This document shows, piece by piece, positions 1 through 5,516 of a stretch of 7,242 nucleotides of DNA. Under the pieces are notes generated by a model. The model worked only from the letters and a program-made list of their open reading frames with translations. It was not told where the DNA came from and ran no database searches. The stretch comes from JBKPRX01 sp046734795. Its GTDB lineage: Bacteria > Actinomycetota > Thermoleophilia > Gaiellales > Gaiellaceae. The number at the start of each line of letters is the position of its first letter. Within the stretch, counting starts at the first letter, position 1. Location of the stretch: positions 1 to 7,242 of the forward strand of contig JBKPRX010000156.1 of NCBI GenBank assembly GCA_046734795.1. Reading direction: 5' to 3'. A program made the translations under genes and the position numbers.

Positions 1-416
1 TGCGTCGAAAGCGCGAGGTGCACGAGCGCCTGCGGCGGATCTACGAGCTGCTCCCGAGGCTACGCGAGCTGCGCGAGCGGCCGGCCGGCGAGACCTCGGG
101 CGGGGAGCAGCAGATGGTCGCGATCGGGCGCGCGCTGATGGCAGAGCCGCGCGCGCTGGCGATCGACGAGCTTTCCCTCGGCCTCGCTCCCGTCGTCGTC
201 CAGCAGCTGGCGGCGTTTCTCCTGGCGTTGAACGAGGACGACGGCGTCGCGATCTTGCTCGTCGAGCAGAACGCGTTGCTTGCTTTCGAGCTCTGTCAGC
301 GTGCGTACGTGCTCGAGGCCGGTCGCGTCGTGCTCGAAGGAGCGAGCGCCGACCTCGAACGACGGCCGGAAGTACGGCACGCGTACCTCGGCGGTGGACT
401 CGAGATCGAGCGATGA
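1..416 (+). CDS. livF: Branched-chain amino acid ABC transporter ATP-binding protein, LivF-type (5' end off window)
   Basis: C-terminal part of the LivF-type nucleotide-binding subunit of a HAAT-family importer; it would hydrolyse ATP on the cytoplasmic face of the LivH/LivM permease. The frame is open to the left edge (first whole codon at base 3), so the GTG at 18 is internal and about the first 100 residues (Walker A, Q-loop) are missing. Visible are the ABC signature TSGGEQQM followed by AIGRALM, the Walker B and D-loop stretch AIDELSLGLAP, and the switch region LLVEQN, where Gln instead of His is normal for LivF. The C-terminal family pattern VLEAGRVVLEG and a final AYLGG follow. Two positions differ from the usual LivF text: T for L in LSGGEQQ, and L for P in DEPSLGLAP. 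The stop overlaps livH by ATGA, implying coupled translation. The family call is firm; the substrate is not known. Confidence 0.93.
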   Translation, partial: RRKREVHERLRRIYELLPRLRELRERPAGETSGGEQQMVAIGRALMAEPRALAIDELSLGLAPVVVQQLAAFLLALNEDDGVAILLVEQNALLAFELCQRAYVLEAGRVVLEGASADLERRPEVRHAYLGGGLEIER

Positions 417-1267
417 CGAACTTCTTCCAATACATCGTCAGCGGGCTCTCGATCGGGTCGATCTTCGCCGTCATCGGGATGTCGTTCGTGCTCGTTTTTC
501 GGACGACGGGCATCGTCAACTTCGCCCAGGGCGCCTTCGCCGTCCTCGGATCGTTCCTCAGCTACTGGCTCTGGAAGGAGAGCGGGCTGCCGCTGTGGTC
601 GGCGATGATTCTCGCGCTTCCGCTTGTCGCGCTTGTCGGGACGCTCGTGGCGGTGCTTGCGATGGGCGTCCGTGGCAGGACGACGCCGTTCTCGAGCCTC
701 GTCGTCACTCTCGGGGCCGGGTTCCTGATCGAGGCGCTGGTGCTGCTCAAGTTCGGCGAAGGCAACCGCCCGTACCCCGGTATCAGCAGCGGCCACTGGG
801 AAGTGCGCGGCGTGACGATCTTGCCGCAGTACGTCCTCATCGCCAGCGTCGCGATCGTCGCCGCGATCGCGCTGACGTTCCTCCTCCGGCACACGATCGT
901 CGGACAGGCGCTGGTCGCGTGCTCCGACTCGGTGCGAGCCGCTGAGCTCGTCGGCCTCAACGTCCGCTCGATCGCGGTCGTGGCGTTTGCGCTCGCCGGG
1001 ATCCTCTCGGCCGTCGCCGGGATCCTGATCAATCCCATCCAAGCGACCACATACAACTCGGACGTCGAGATCGCGATCAACGGATTCGCGGCCGCCGTGT
1101 TCGGAGGACTGGCATCGATCCGCCTTGCGCTTCTCGGCGGCTACGTCTTCGGGGTCGCAGAGGAAATGGTGAAGGGCTACATCGATACGCAGTACAACCT
1201 TGCCGCGGCCCTCGTGATCTTGCTCGTGTTGATCGCGTGGCGATCACGAAACGAGATCGCGACGTGA
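413..1267 (+). CDS. livH: Branched-chain amino acid ABC transporter permease, LivH-type
   Basis: Integral membrane permease of 284 residues, the usual size for LivH, forming half of the membrane channel of the importer. The N-terminus has the family pattern GLSIGSIFAVIGMSFVLVF followed by GIVNFAQGAFAVLGSF (about residues 11-48). Hydrophobic segments lie near 15-30, 35-53, 62-85, 95-113, 138-158, 186-208, 221-245 and 262-275. The cytoplasmic coupling loop is around 163-187 (VGQALVACSD then AAELVGLNV), where the ATPase docks, followed by FALAGILSAVAGIL. The conserved GFAAAVFGGLASI is near 224-236. The ATG at 413 overlaps the livF stop by four bases; only a weak GAG-containing ribosome site sits in front, as expected for a coupled gene. 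Its stop overlaps the chosen livM start as GTGA. Confidence 0.95.
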   Translation: MTNFFQYIVSGLSIGSIFAVIGMSFVLVFRTTGIVNFAQGAFAVLGSFLSYWLWKESGLPLWSAMILALPLVALVGTLVAVLAMGVRGRTTPFSSLVVTLGAGFLIEALVLLKFGEGNRPYPGISSGHWEVRGVTILPQYVLIASVAIVAAIALTFLLRHTIVGQALVACSDSVRAAELVGLNVRSIAVVAFALAGILSAVAGILINPIQATTYNSDVEIAINGFAAAVFGGLASIRLALLGGYVFGVAEEMVKGYIDTQYNLAAALVILLVLIAWRSRNEIAT

Positions 1268-2334
1268 CCGCCTCCCGGAACAAGCGCGCCGTGTTCATGC
1301 AGTTCGCATTGATCCTCGCGGGCGTCGTCGTCGCGTGTCTCGTCGCCTTCGATGTATCGCAGGTGCAGCGCTACGACCGCATGGCGCTGTACGCGATCGT
1401 CGCGATCGGCTTGACGCTGCTGACCGGCTACGCGGGCCTTGTGTCGCTCGGTCAAGGTGCGTTCTTTCTCATCGGCGCATACGCGGCCGCGCTGTTCGGA
1501 CCGAACACGGTCGTTGACCCGGAGACGTTCTCCACGCACGCGCACTCGTGGCTCAATCCGCTGCTCGCAATCTTCCTTGCGACAGTCGTAACTGCAGCCG
1601 TCGCTGCCGTCGTCGGGGTTCCGCTCCTTCGCCTCCGCGGCCACTACCTCGCATTCGCGACGCTCGCGCTGCACTTGATCGCGATTCAAGTCGTGTTCGC
1701 ACAATCGAGCGTGTTCGGCAGCGAGAACGGCGTCTCGGTCGCGAAGGAGCTCCAGCTCGGTTCGTGGGCGATCTCGGGTCGAACGCACGCTGCCGTGGCG
1801 TGGTGCCTCGTCGGTGTGGCGCTCGTGCTGTCGCTCAACCTCATCCGCTCGCGTACCGGCCGGGCGCTGCAAGCGATTGCAGCGAGTGAGCGCGGAGCGG
1901 CGGCTACCGGGATCAACGTCCCGACGGTGAAGCTCCGTCTCTTCGTCGTCGCCGCGGCGCTGGCCGGACTCGCCGGCGCGCTTTTTGCCTACCAGTTCGC
2001 GCTGCAGAACGTCAGCCCGCGCTCGGTAACGCTTCTCATCAGCATCCAGTTCGTCGTCATGGTCGCGGTCGGCGGACTCGGCAACATCTACGGAGCCGTC
2101 GCCGGCGCGATCGTCATCACGTATCTCGAGGACAAGCTGCGCGAGGTCGGCCAGCAATCGACACTGCTCGGTTGGCATCCGCCGAGCCAGATGCCGCAGG
2201 TTCTGCAGCTCGGGGTCTACGCCGTGATCCTGATCGTCGTGATGATCGCGTTCCCGCGCGGCCTCGTTCCCGCTCTGGGAACCGCGTTCTCCGCAGGAAA
2301 GCGGCGGCTTCTCGACGGTCGTGCGAGCGGGTGA
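1264..2334 (+). CDS. livM: Branched-chain amino acid ABC transporter permease, LivM-type
   Basis: Second permease of the importer, 356 residues from the GTG at 1264. That start makes a GTGA overlap with the livH stop. An in-frame GTG at 1237 would add nine residues inside livH, and the ATG at 1297 would trim eleven. Family landmarks, numbered from 1264: YAIVAIGLTLLTGYAGLVSL (43-62) running into GQGAFFLIGAYAAAL, GHYLAFATLAL (126-136), the coupling loop SRTGRALQAIAASE (196-209) with GINVPTVKLRLFVVAAALAG, and GGLGNIYGAVAGA (270-282) with the terminal FPRGLVP. About eight to ten hydrophobic segments are present. The tail after 335 is polar and basic, with no extra domain. The gene ends six bases before a strong hairpin, so it is probably the last gene of the operon. 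Confidence 0.95.
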   Translation: MTASRNKRAVFMQFALILAGVVVACLVAFDVSQVQRYDRMALYAIVAIGLTLLTGYAGLVSLGQGAFFLIGAYAAALFGPNTVVDPETFSTHAHSWLNPLLAIFLATVVTAAVAAVVGVPLLRLRGHYLAFATLALHLIAIQVVFAQSSVFGSENGVSVAKELQLGSWAISGRTHAAVAWCLVGVALVLSLNLIRSRTGRALQAIAASERGAAATGINVPTVKLRLFVVAAALAGLAGALFAYQFALQNVSPRSVTLLISIQFVVMVAVGGLGNIYGAVAGAIVITYLEDKLREVGQQSTLLGWHPPSQMPQVLQLGVYAVILIVVMIAFPRGLVPALGTAFSAGKRRLLDGRASG

Positions 2335-2339
2335 GCCGC

Positions 2340-2379
2340 CTGCCGGCTTCCGAGTGAGCTGCAACTCGGAAGCCGACAG
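2340..2379. terminator. Bidirectional hairpin between convergent livM and livK
   Basis: The left arm at 2340-2355 (CTGCCGGCTTCCGAGT) pairs with the right arm at 2364-2379 (ACTCGGAAGCCGACAG) around an eight-base loop. Fifteen of 16 positions pair in plus-strand RNA; the exception is C against A. In minus-strand RNA the same position becomes a G-U wobble, so the livK transcript can form a full 16-pair stem. It lies in the 60-base gap between the two stop codons. No clear T-tract follows on either side, so it is either a U-less actinobacterial type terminator or a 3'-end stabilising stem. Confidence 0.75.
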
Positions 2380-2394
2380 GCCGTCTGAGAAGTC

Positions 2395-3591
2395 CTACTT
2401 CTTCTTCGCGAAGGCGGCGCCGCTGATCACTTTCGGCTGGCAGTTGGAGAACTGCCCGAGGAACATGCTCTCGAGGGTCACCGCCGAGTGGTTCTTCTGC
2501 GAATAGCGCAGCTTGCCCTGCGGCGTGGGCAGGCCTCCGAGCTTGGATTGCATCGCTGTGTTGATGGCTTCGCGCGTGAAGCCGCCGCGCTCCATCGCGG
2601 TCTTCAACGCGTACATCGCGGTCGAGGCGTCGAGGTTGAACGTCGAGACCTGATGCTTGAGGAGGCCCTGTAGGAACGCGGCCTGTTTGCGCACTGGATG
2701 TTTCTTCGGCAGCTGCTGCCACACCGCGCCAATCGTCCCATTGATAATTGCGCCGTTCATCTCCGGGCACGCGCCCTGCAGGAACTGCGGTGAAAGGCTC
2801 GCGCCTGTCAGGATCAGCTTCTGCGGGAGGTTGAGCTGCTTCGCCTGCTTGACGATGGTGATCCCGCCTGCCTGCGCCGTGATCACCCACAGCGCTTGTG
2901 CGTTGGAGTTCTTCACCTTCGTCAGCTCCGACGTGAAGTCGGACGTCGCAGGCGAGAAGATGATCGTGTCCGTCACCTCGTATCCATACGGCTTCGCGAG
3001 CGCCGCCGCCTGGCCCGATGCCTCGCGCCCGAAGCCACCGTTGTCGGCGATGATTGCGACGCGGCGGATGCCAGCTTTGCGCAAGTACGCCGCTTCGTTG
3101 TAGGCGAACAGGCGCGACGTGGGTGCGCCGATGTAGACGTAGTCACGAGGTGGCGCCACCAGCACGAGTGGCGGGGACGTGGCGATGAACGGGATCTTCG
3201 CGTTTGTCGCCAACGGCGCGGTTGCAGCCGCGGCTGCGGCATTGCCGGAGCCGATGATGCCGACGTACTTCGAGTCCGACGCGAACTTCTGCACGTTCTG
3301 CACGGCTTGCGAAGGATTCGATGCGTTGTCGAGGACGTCGACGTGGAGCGTTCGTCCGCGAATTCCCTTGTGACTGTTCCAGTACGTGACGAGTGCCTCG
3401 ACCGCCTCGCGATCACCTTGGCCAACGAAGCTCGTTGGACCCGTCAGCGGCGCGTCCATGCCGAGGTACACGTCGCCCGCCGTTCGCTGTTTCGGCGTTG
3501 CGGCGAAGCCCGCGAGCACAGCCACCAAAACGAACGCGACGATGATCAGCGCGGAGGCGTGCCCTTTCCGTCTTCTCATGTTGGTCTCCAT
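2395..3591 (-). CDS. livK: Branched-chain amino acid ABC transporter substrate-binding protein, LivK/Peripla_BP_6-type
   Basis: Extracytoplasmic solute-binding protein of 398 residues that would deliver ligand to the LivHM permease. The signal peptide is clear: basic start (MRRRKG at 5-10), hydrophobic core 13-28, and a probable signal peptidase I site near GFAA (28-31). No lipobox Cys is present; the only cysteines are at 275 and 384. The mature part opens with VYLGMDAPLTGPTSFVGQG (41-59), then RGRTLHVDVLDNASNPSQAV (78-97) and GIIGSGNAAA with IPFIATSPP (111-141), the type I binding fold that cradles an amino-acid-like ligand. ADNGGFGRE (182-190) and FSPATSDFTSELTKVKN (212-228) continue the family pattern. 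Two starts are possible: ATG 3591 has AGGGAG upstream, and ATG 3579 (residue 5) has GGAG six bases upstream; both leave the signal peptide intact. It converges on livFHM, so pairing with that transporter is inferred from position. TAG stop. Confidence 0.92.
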   Translation of the reverse strand: METNMRRRKGHASALIIVAFVLVAVLAGFAATPKQRTAGDVYLGMDAPLTGPTSFVGQGDREAVEALVTYWNSHKGIRGRTLHVDVLDNASNPSQAVQNVQKFASDSKYVGIIGSGNAAAAAATAPLATNAKIPFIATSPPLVLVAPPRDYVYIGAPTSRLFAYNEAAYLRKAGIRRVAIIADNGGFGREASGQAAALAKPYGYEVTDTIIFSPATSDFTSELTKVKNSNAQALWVITAQAGGITIVKQAKQLNLPQKLILTGASLSPQFLQGACPEMNGAIINGTIGAVWQQLPKKHPVRKQAAFLQGLLKHQVSTFNLDASTAMYALKTAMERGGFTREAINTAMQSKLGGLPTPQGKLRYSQKNHSAVTLESMFLGQFSNCQPKVISGAAFAKKK

Positions 3592-3694
3592 TTCTGGCTC
3601 CCTGAAGCCTCGGATCCCTAGCCCTTTTGTGACGACCTAGACCGCACGAAGTTGGTGCGCGCGCGGGCCTCTTGCCGTGCGGTTGGAGGCCGCG
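3592..3694 (-). promoter_or_regulatory. livK 5' leader with inverted repeats
   Basis: Expected untranslated leader of about 100 bases between the predicted livK promoter and its start codon. ACCGCAC (3641-3647) and GTGCGGT (3677-3683) form a perfect seven-base inverted repeat, extendable by AAG/CTT across a small internal loop. GGCCTC (3666-3671) and GAGGCC (3686-3691) form a second, overlapping repeat that cannot pair at the same time. Close to the start, GGCT/AGCC (3596-3599 and 3606-3609) brackets the AGGGAG ribosome site in a six-base loop. I do not recognise a known riboswitch; whether these pairings matter is inference. Confidence 0.3.
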
Positions 3695-3724
3695 ATCATA
3701 TGACTACTCACGAGCGGCCGTCAA
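3695..3724 (-). promoter_or_regulatory. Sigma70-type promoter for livK
   Basis: On the minus strand, TTGACG (3724-3719; five of six to the TTGACA consensus) is followed after 18 bases by TATGAT (3700-3695; five of six to TATAAT). Transcription should begin near 3688, about 100 bases before livK. A promoter this close to consensus in an otherwise GC-rich sequence suggests that livK is transcribed on its own and strongly, as binding proteins often need to outnumber their permeases. Confidence 0.6.
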
Positions 3725-3750
3725 TAACTTGTCGGGTTCCCAGCGGATAG

Positions 3751-3762
3751 ACCGGCACCGGT
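3751..3762. repeat. Short palindrome upstream of the dehalogenase-like gene
   Basis: ACCGG and CCGGT arms surround a two-base centre, forming a perfect 12-base inverted repeat 36 bases before the chosen GTG at 3799. It could be an operator, but a repeat this short and GC-rich is not rare in such DNA. No convincing plus-strand promoter was found nearby; the best -35-like hexamer, TTGTCG at 3729-3734, has no -10 partner at the right spacing. Confidence 0.2.
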
Positions 3763-3798
3763 AGACGAGACGCTGTGAGACGCCGTAGGGTCCGGCGC

Positions 3799-4677
3799 GT
3801 GCCAGAGGTGTTCCGCACCCCCGACGAGCGCTTCGAGTCCGTTCCTGACTTCTCGCATCCACCTAGCTACCGAGAGGTCGACGGCGTCCGCCTGGCGCAC
3901 GTCGACGTCGGTGAGGGAGCGCCCGTCGTCTTCCTCCACGGCGAACCGACCTGGTCGTTCTTGTGGCGCCACGTGATCCCGCCGGTTCGCGACGCCGGTT
4001 TTCGCTGCATCGCGCCCGACTTCGTTGGCTTCGGTCGGTCGGACAAACCGACCGACCCTGCCTGGTACTCCTACGACCGTCACGTCGCACTTGCCGCCGC
4101 GCTCCTCGACGACCTCGACCTTCGCGACGCGACACTCGTCGTGCACGACTGGGGCGGGCCGATCGGGCTGCGTGCCGCGGTCGAAAACCCTGAGCGGGTC
4201 GCGCGAATCGTGGCGATGGACACGGGCCTCTTCACCGGCCGGCAGCGGATGAGCGACGCGTGGCTTCGCTTCCGCGACTTCGTCGAGCGTGTCGACGACG
4301 TGCCGATCAGCCTCCTCGTGCGGCGCGCATGCAAGACCGATCCTGGCGACGAGATCGCAGCCGCGTACGACGCGCCGTTCCCGACTCCGGAATCGAAGGC
4401 AGGCGCAAAGGCATTCCCATCGCTCATCCCGCTGACGCCGGATGCGCCCGGTGCGGAAGCGGGCGAGCGCGCACTCGCAGCGCTACGCGAAGACACCCGG
4501 CCGAAGCTCTTTCTCTGGGCCGACTCGGATCCCGTTCTGCCGGTCGAGACCGGGCGCGCGTTCGCTGCGGCGCTCGGCGGCGAGCTCGCGCACGTCGTTC
4601 CCGACGCCGGCCATTTCCTCCAAGAGGATCAAGGGCCGCTCATCGGGCGCCTCGTCGCGGACTGGTTGCGCACCTAG
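3799..4677 (+). CDS. Haloalkane dehalogenase-like alpha/beta hydrolase (subfamily I type)
   Basis: Cytoplasmic alpha/beta hydrolase of 292 residues, matching enzymes that cleave carbon-halogen bonds to an alcohol plus halide. I chose GTG 3799, with AGGG eight bases upstream, because the protein then begins PEVFRTPDERF, the family N-terminus; an in-frame GTG at 3775 would add eight mostly Arg residues. Numbering below is from 3775. HGEPTWSFLWR (55-65) holds the oxyanion and halide Glu57. PDFVGFGRSDKP (81-92) follows. VVHDWGGPIG (122-131) carries nucleophile Asp125 and halide Trp126. The likely acid is Asp252 in DSDPVLP and the base His280 in DAGHFLQED. The cap domain has YDAPFPTPESKAGAKAFPSL (198-217), very like mycobacterial Rv2296. 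The second halide Trp position seems to be Phe166. It stands alone between a transporter and the NAD genes, with no halogen-metabolism partner in view. A related hydrolase with another substrate is possible. Confidence 0.85.
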   Translation: MPEVFRTPDERFESVPDFSHPPSYREVDGVRLAHVDVGEGAPVVFLHGEPTWSFLWRHVIPPVRDAGFRCIAPDFVGFGRSDKPTDPAWYSYDRHVALAAALLDDLDLRDATLVVHDWGGPIGLRAAVENPERVARIVAMDTGLFTGRQRMSDAWLRFRDFVERVDDVPISLLVRRACKTDPGDEIAAAYDAPFPTPESKAGAKAFPSLIPLTPDAPGAEAGERALAALREDTRPKLFLWADSDPVLPVETGRAFAAALGGELAHVVPDAGHFLQEDQGPLIGRLVADWLRT

Positions 4678-4760
4678 TCCGTTCAGGCCGATGTCGCCGT
4701 TCGGGGTTACGTGACGAAGTCCTTGCAAAGCACGACACTGCGGTTGATGTACATCACCAT

Positions 4761-4780
4761 CGCCATCGACCGCCATCGAC
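4761..4780. repeat. Tandem 10-base direct repeat
   Basis: The unit CGCCATCGAC occurs twice in a row, preceded by the partial related text ACCAT. The second copy also contributes the loop of the hairpin described at 4768. It is most likely local slippage in noncoding DNA between converging genes. Confidence 0.5.
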
Positions 4781-4796
4781 GGTCTTTCCGCTCTTT
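4768..4796 (+). terminator. Weak hairpin plus T-rich stretch after the dehalogenase-like gene
   Basis: GACCG (4768-4772) and CGGTC (4780-4784) make a five-pair GC-rich stem with a seven-base loop, followed by the T-rich run TTTCCGCTCTTT (4785-4796). It could end plus-strand transcription before the oppositely oriented nrtR. The stem is short, so this is only a possible terminator. The rest of 4678-4804 holds no gene that I can support; it contains a ten-base palindrome GATGTACATC (4746-4755) of unknown role. Confidence 0.35.
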
Positions 4797-4804
4797 GTGC
4801 CGAT

Positions 4805-5500
4805 TTAGCGACCGGGCGGGCGCAAGACTGCGAACTGGTCGGTGATCCGAAGCGTCCGCTCGCGGAAGCGATACAGCGCGGCCGGCCGTCCGCCGCTTCG
4901 GCCGGGGATTCGCCGCTCGCCCGTTTCGACGAGCAGTTCTCGACGCAGCAAGACGCGCTGAAGGTTCGTCGCCGATACATCGTGGCCGAGGGCGGCGACG
5001 TAGAGCGCGCGTAGCTCGGAGAGCGTGAACTCCTCGGGCGCGAGCGCGAACCCGAGGTTCGTGTAGCTGAGCTTCGCGCGGAGGCGCTCGCGGCCGGCGA
5101 GCACGATCGGCTCGTGGTCGTAGGCGAGCGTGGGGAGGGCGTCGACTGGATGCCAGCGCGTGTCGGGCGGAACGTCTGGGTCGAGGTCGCTCGGCACGAG
5201 GCCGAGATACGCCGTCGCGAGCTCGCGCGCGCGGGGGTTGCGACCCGGCTCGCTGCGTGTCTCGAGCTGCTCGAGGTGCGACAGCTCGCGGACGTCGACC
5301 TTCGTTGCCAGGTGACGCCGAATCGACTCCTCGAGCGTCTCGTCGCCGAGCGCTCCGCCCGGTAGAGACCAGTCGCCGGCATAGGGTTCGCGGGCCCGCT
5401 CCCAGAGCAACACCTGAAGCTCGCCGTCCCGCGCCTGGAGGACGACGGCGAGCGCGGCGTGCGCCGCAGCCGACGTTTTTGCTTCTGAAGCGGAAACCAT
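4805..5500 (-). CDS. nrtR: NrtR-type Nudix-related transcriptional regulator of NAD metabolism
   Basis: Repressor-type regulator of 231 residues: N-terminal Nudix-fold sensor (about 14-140) and C-terminal winged helix (about 150-215). In studied NrtR proteins the Nudix domain binds ADP-ribose or related NAD breakdown products, which releases DNA. The sensor shows QVLLWERAREPYAGDWSLPG (29-48). Its Nudix box keeps G48, E54 and R62, but the metal-binding core is altered: His63 for Glu, Thr66-Lys67 for Glu-Glu, Asp69 for Gly. It is therefore unlikely to hydrolyse substrate, as in other NrtR. RWHPVDALPTLAYDHEPIV (115-133), KLSYTNLGFALAPEEFTLSE (143-162) and GRPAALYRF (204-212) are family signatures. 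The start at 5500 has only a weak GAG in front and is the only ATG ahead of the Nudix fold. Its position, divergent from nadBC with overlapping 5' ends, supports control of that operon and of itself. TAA stop. Confidence 0.92.
   Translation of the reverse strand: MVSASEAKTSAAAHAALAVVLQARDGELQVLLWERAREPYAGDWSLPGGALGDETLEESIRRHLATKVDVRELSHLEQLETRSEPGRNPRARELATAYLGLVPSDLDPDVPPDTRWHPVDALPTLAYDHEPIVLAGRERLRAKLSYTNLGFALAPEEFTLSELRALYVAALGHDVSATNLQRVLLRRELLVETGERRIPGRSGGRPAALYRFRERTLRITDQFAVLRPPGR
5475..5497. promoter_or_regulatory. Candidate NrtR operator (imperfect palindrome)
   Basis: A 23-base dyad: outer arms GTTT (5475-5478) and AAAC (5494-5497), two unpaired bases on each side, inner arms GCTTC (5481-5485) and GAAGC (5487-5491), centre T5486. 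Nine of 11 arm positions match. It covers the possible nadB -35 hexamer and the first codons of nrtR, so a bound dimer could block both directions. Assignment to NrtR rests on position and symmetry, not on a remembered motif. Confidence 0.45.
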
Positions 5501-5508
5501 GCTAGACT
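5479..5508 (+). promoter_or_regulatory. Possible nadBC promoter, leaderless type
   Basis: TTGCTT (5479-5484) as a -35 and TAGACT (5503-5508) as a -10 are separated by 18 bases. The predicted transcription start falls at about 5515-5517, on or next to the ATG at 5517, so the mRNA would have almost no leader. Leaderless transcripts are common in actinobacteria. The hexamers are only moderate matches. On the minus strand, TAACAT (5522-5517) is a weak -10 candidate for nrtR. Confidence 0.4.
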
Positions 5509-5516
5509 CGGGTCAC

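Noticed and set aside
280..945. Plus-strand frame of 221 codons spanning the livF/livH junction
   Set aside because: It overlaps two strong family matches in another frame and has no recognisable content.
1177..2364. Minus-strand open frame of 395 codons opposite livM
   Set aside because: Its translation is low-complexity, rich in Arg, Asp and Glu, with no recognisable domain, and it lies antisense to a clear LivM; a typical shadow frame of GC-rich DNA.
4746..4755. Ten-base palindrome GATGTACATC in the gap between convergent genes
   Set aside because: It lies downstream of both flanking genes, away from any start; most likely chance.
4260..4808. Plus-strand frame over the end of the dehalogenase-like gene and the following gap
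   Set aside because: Composition is Arg-rich without a domain; most of it overlaps a confident gene in another frame.
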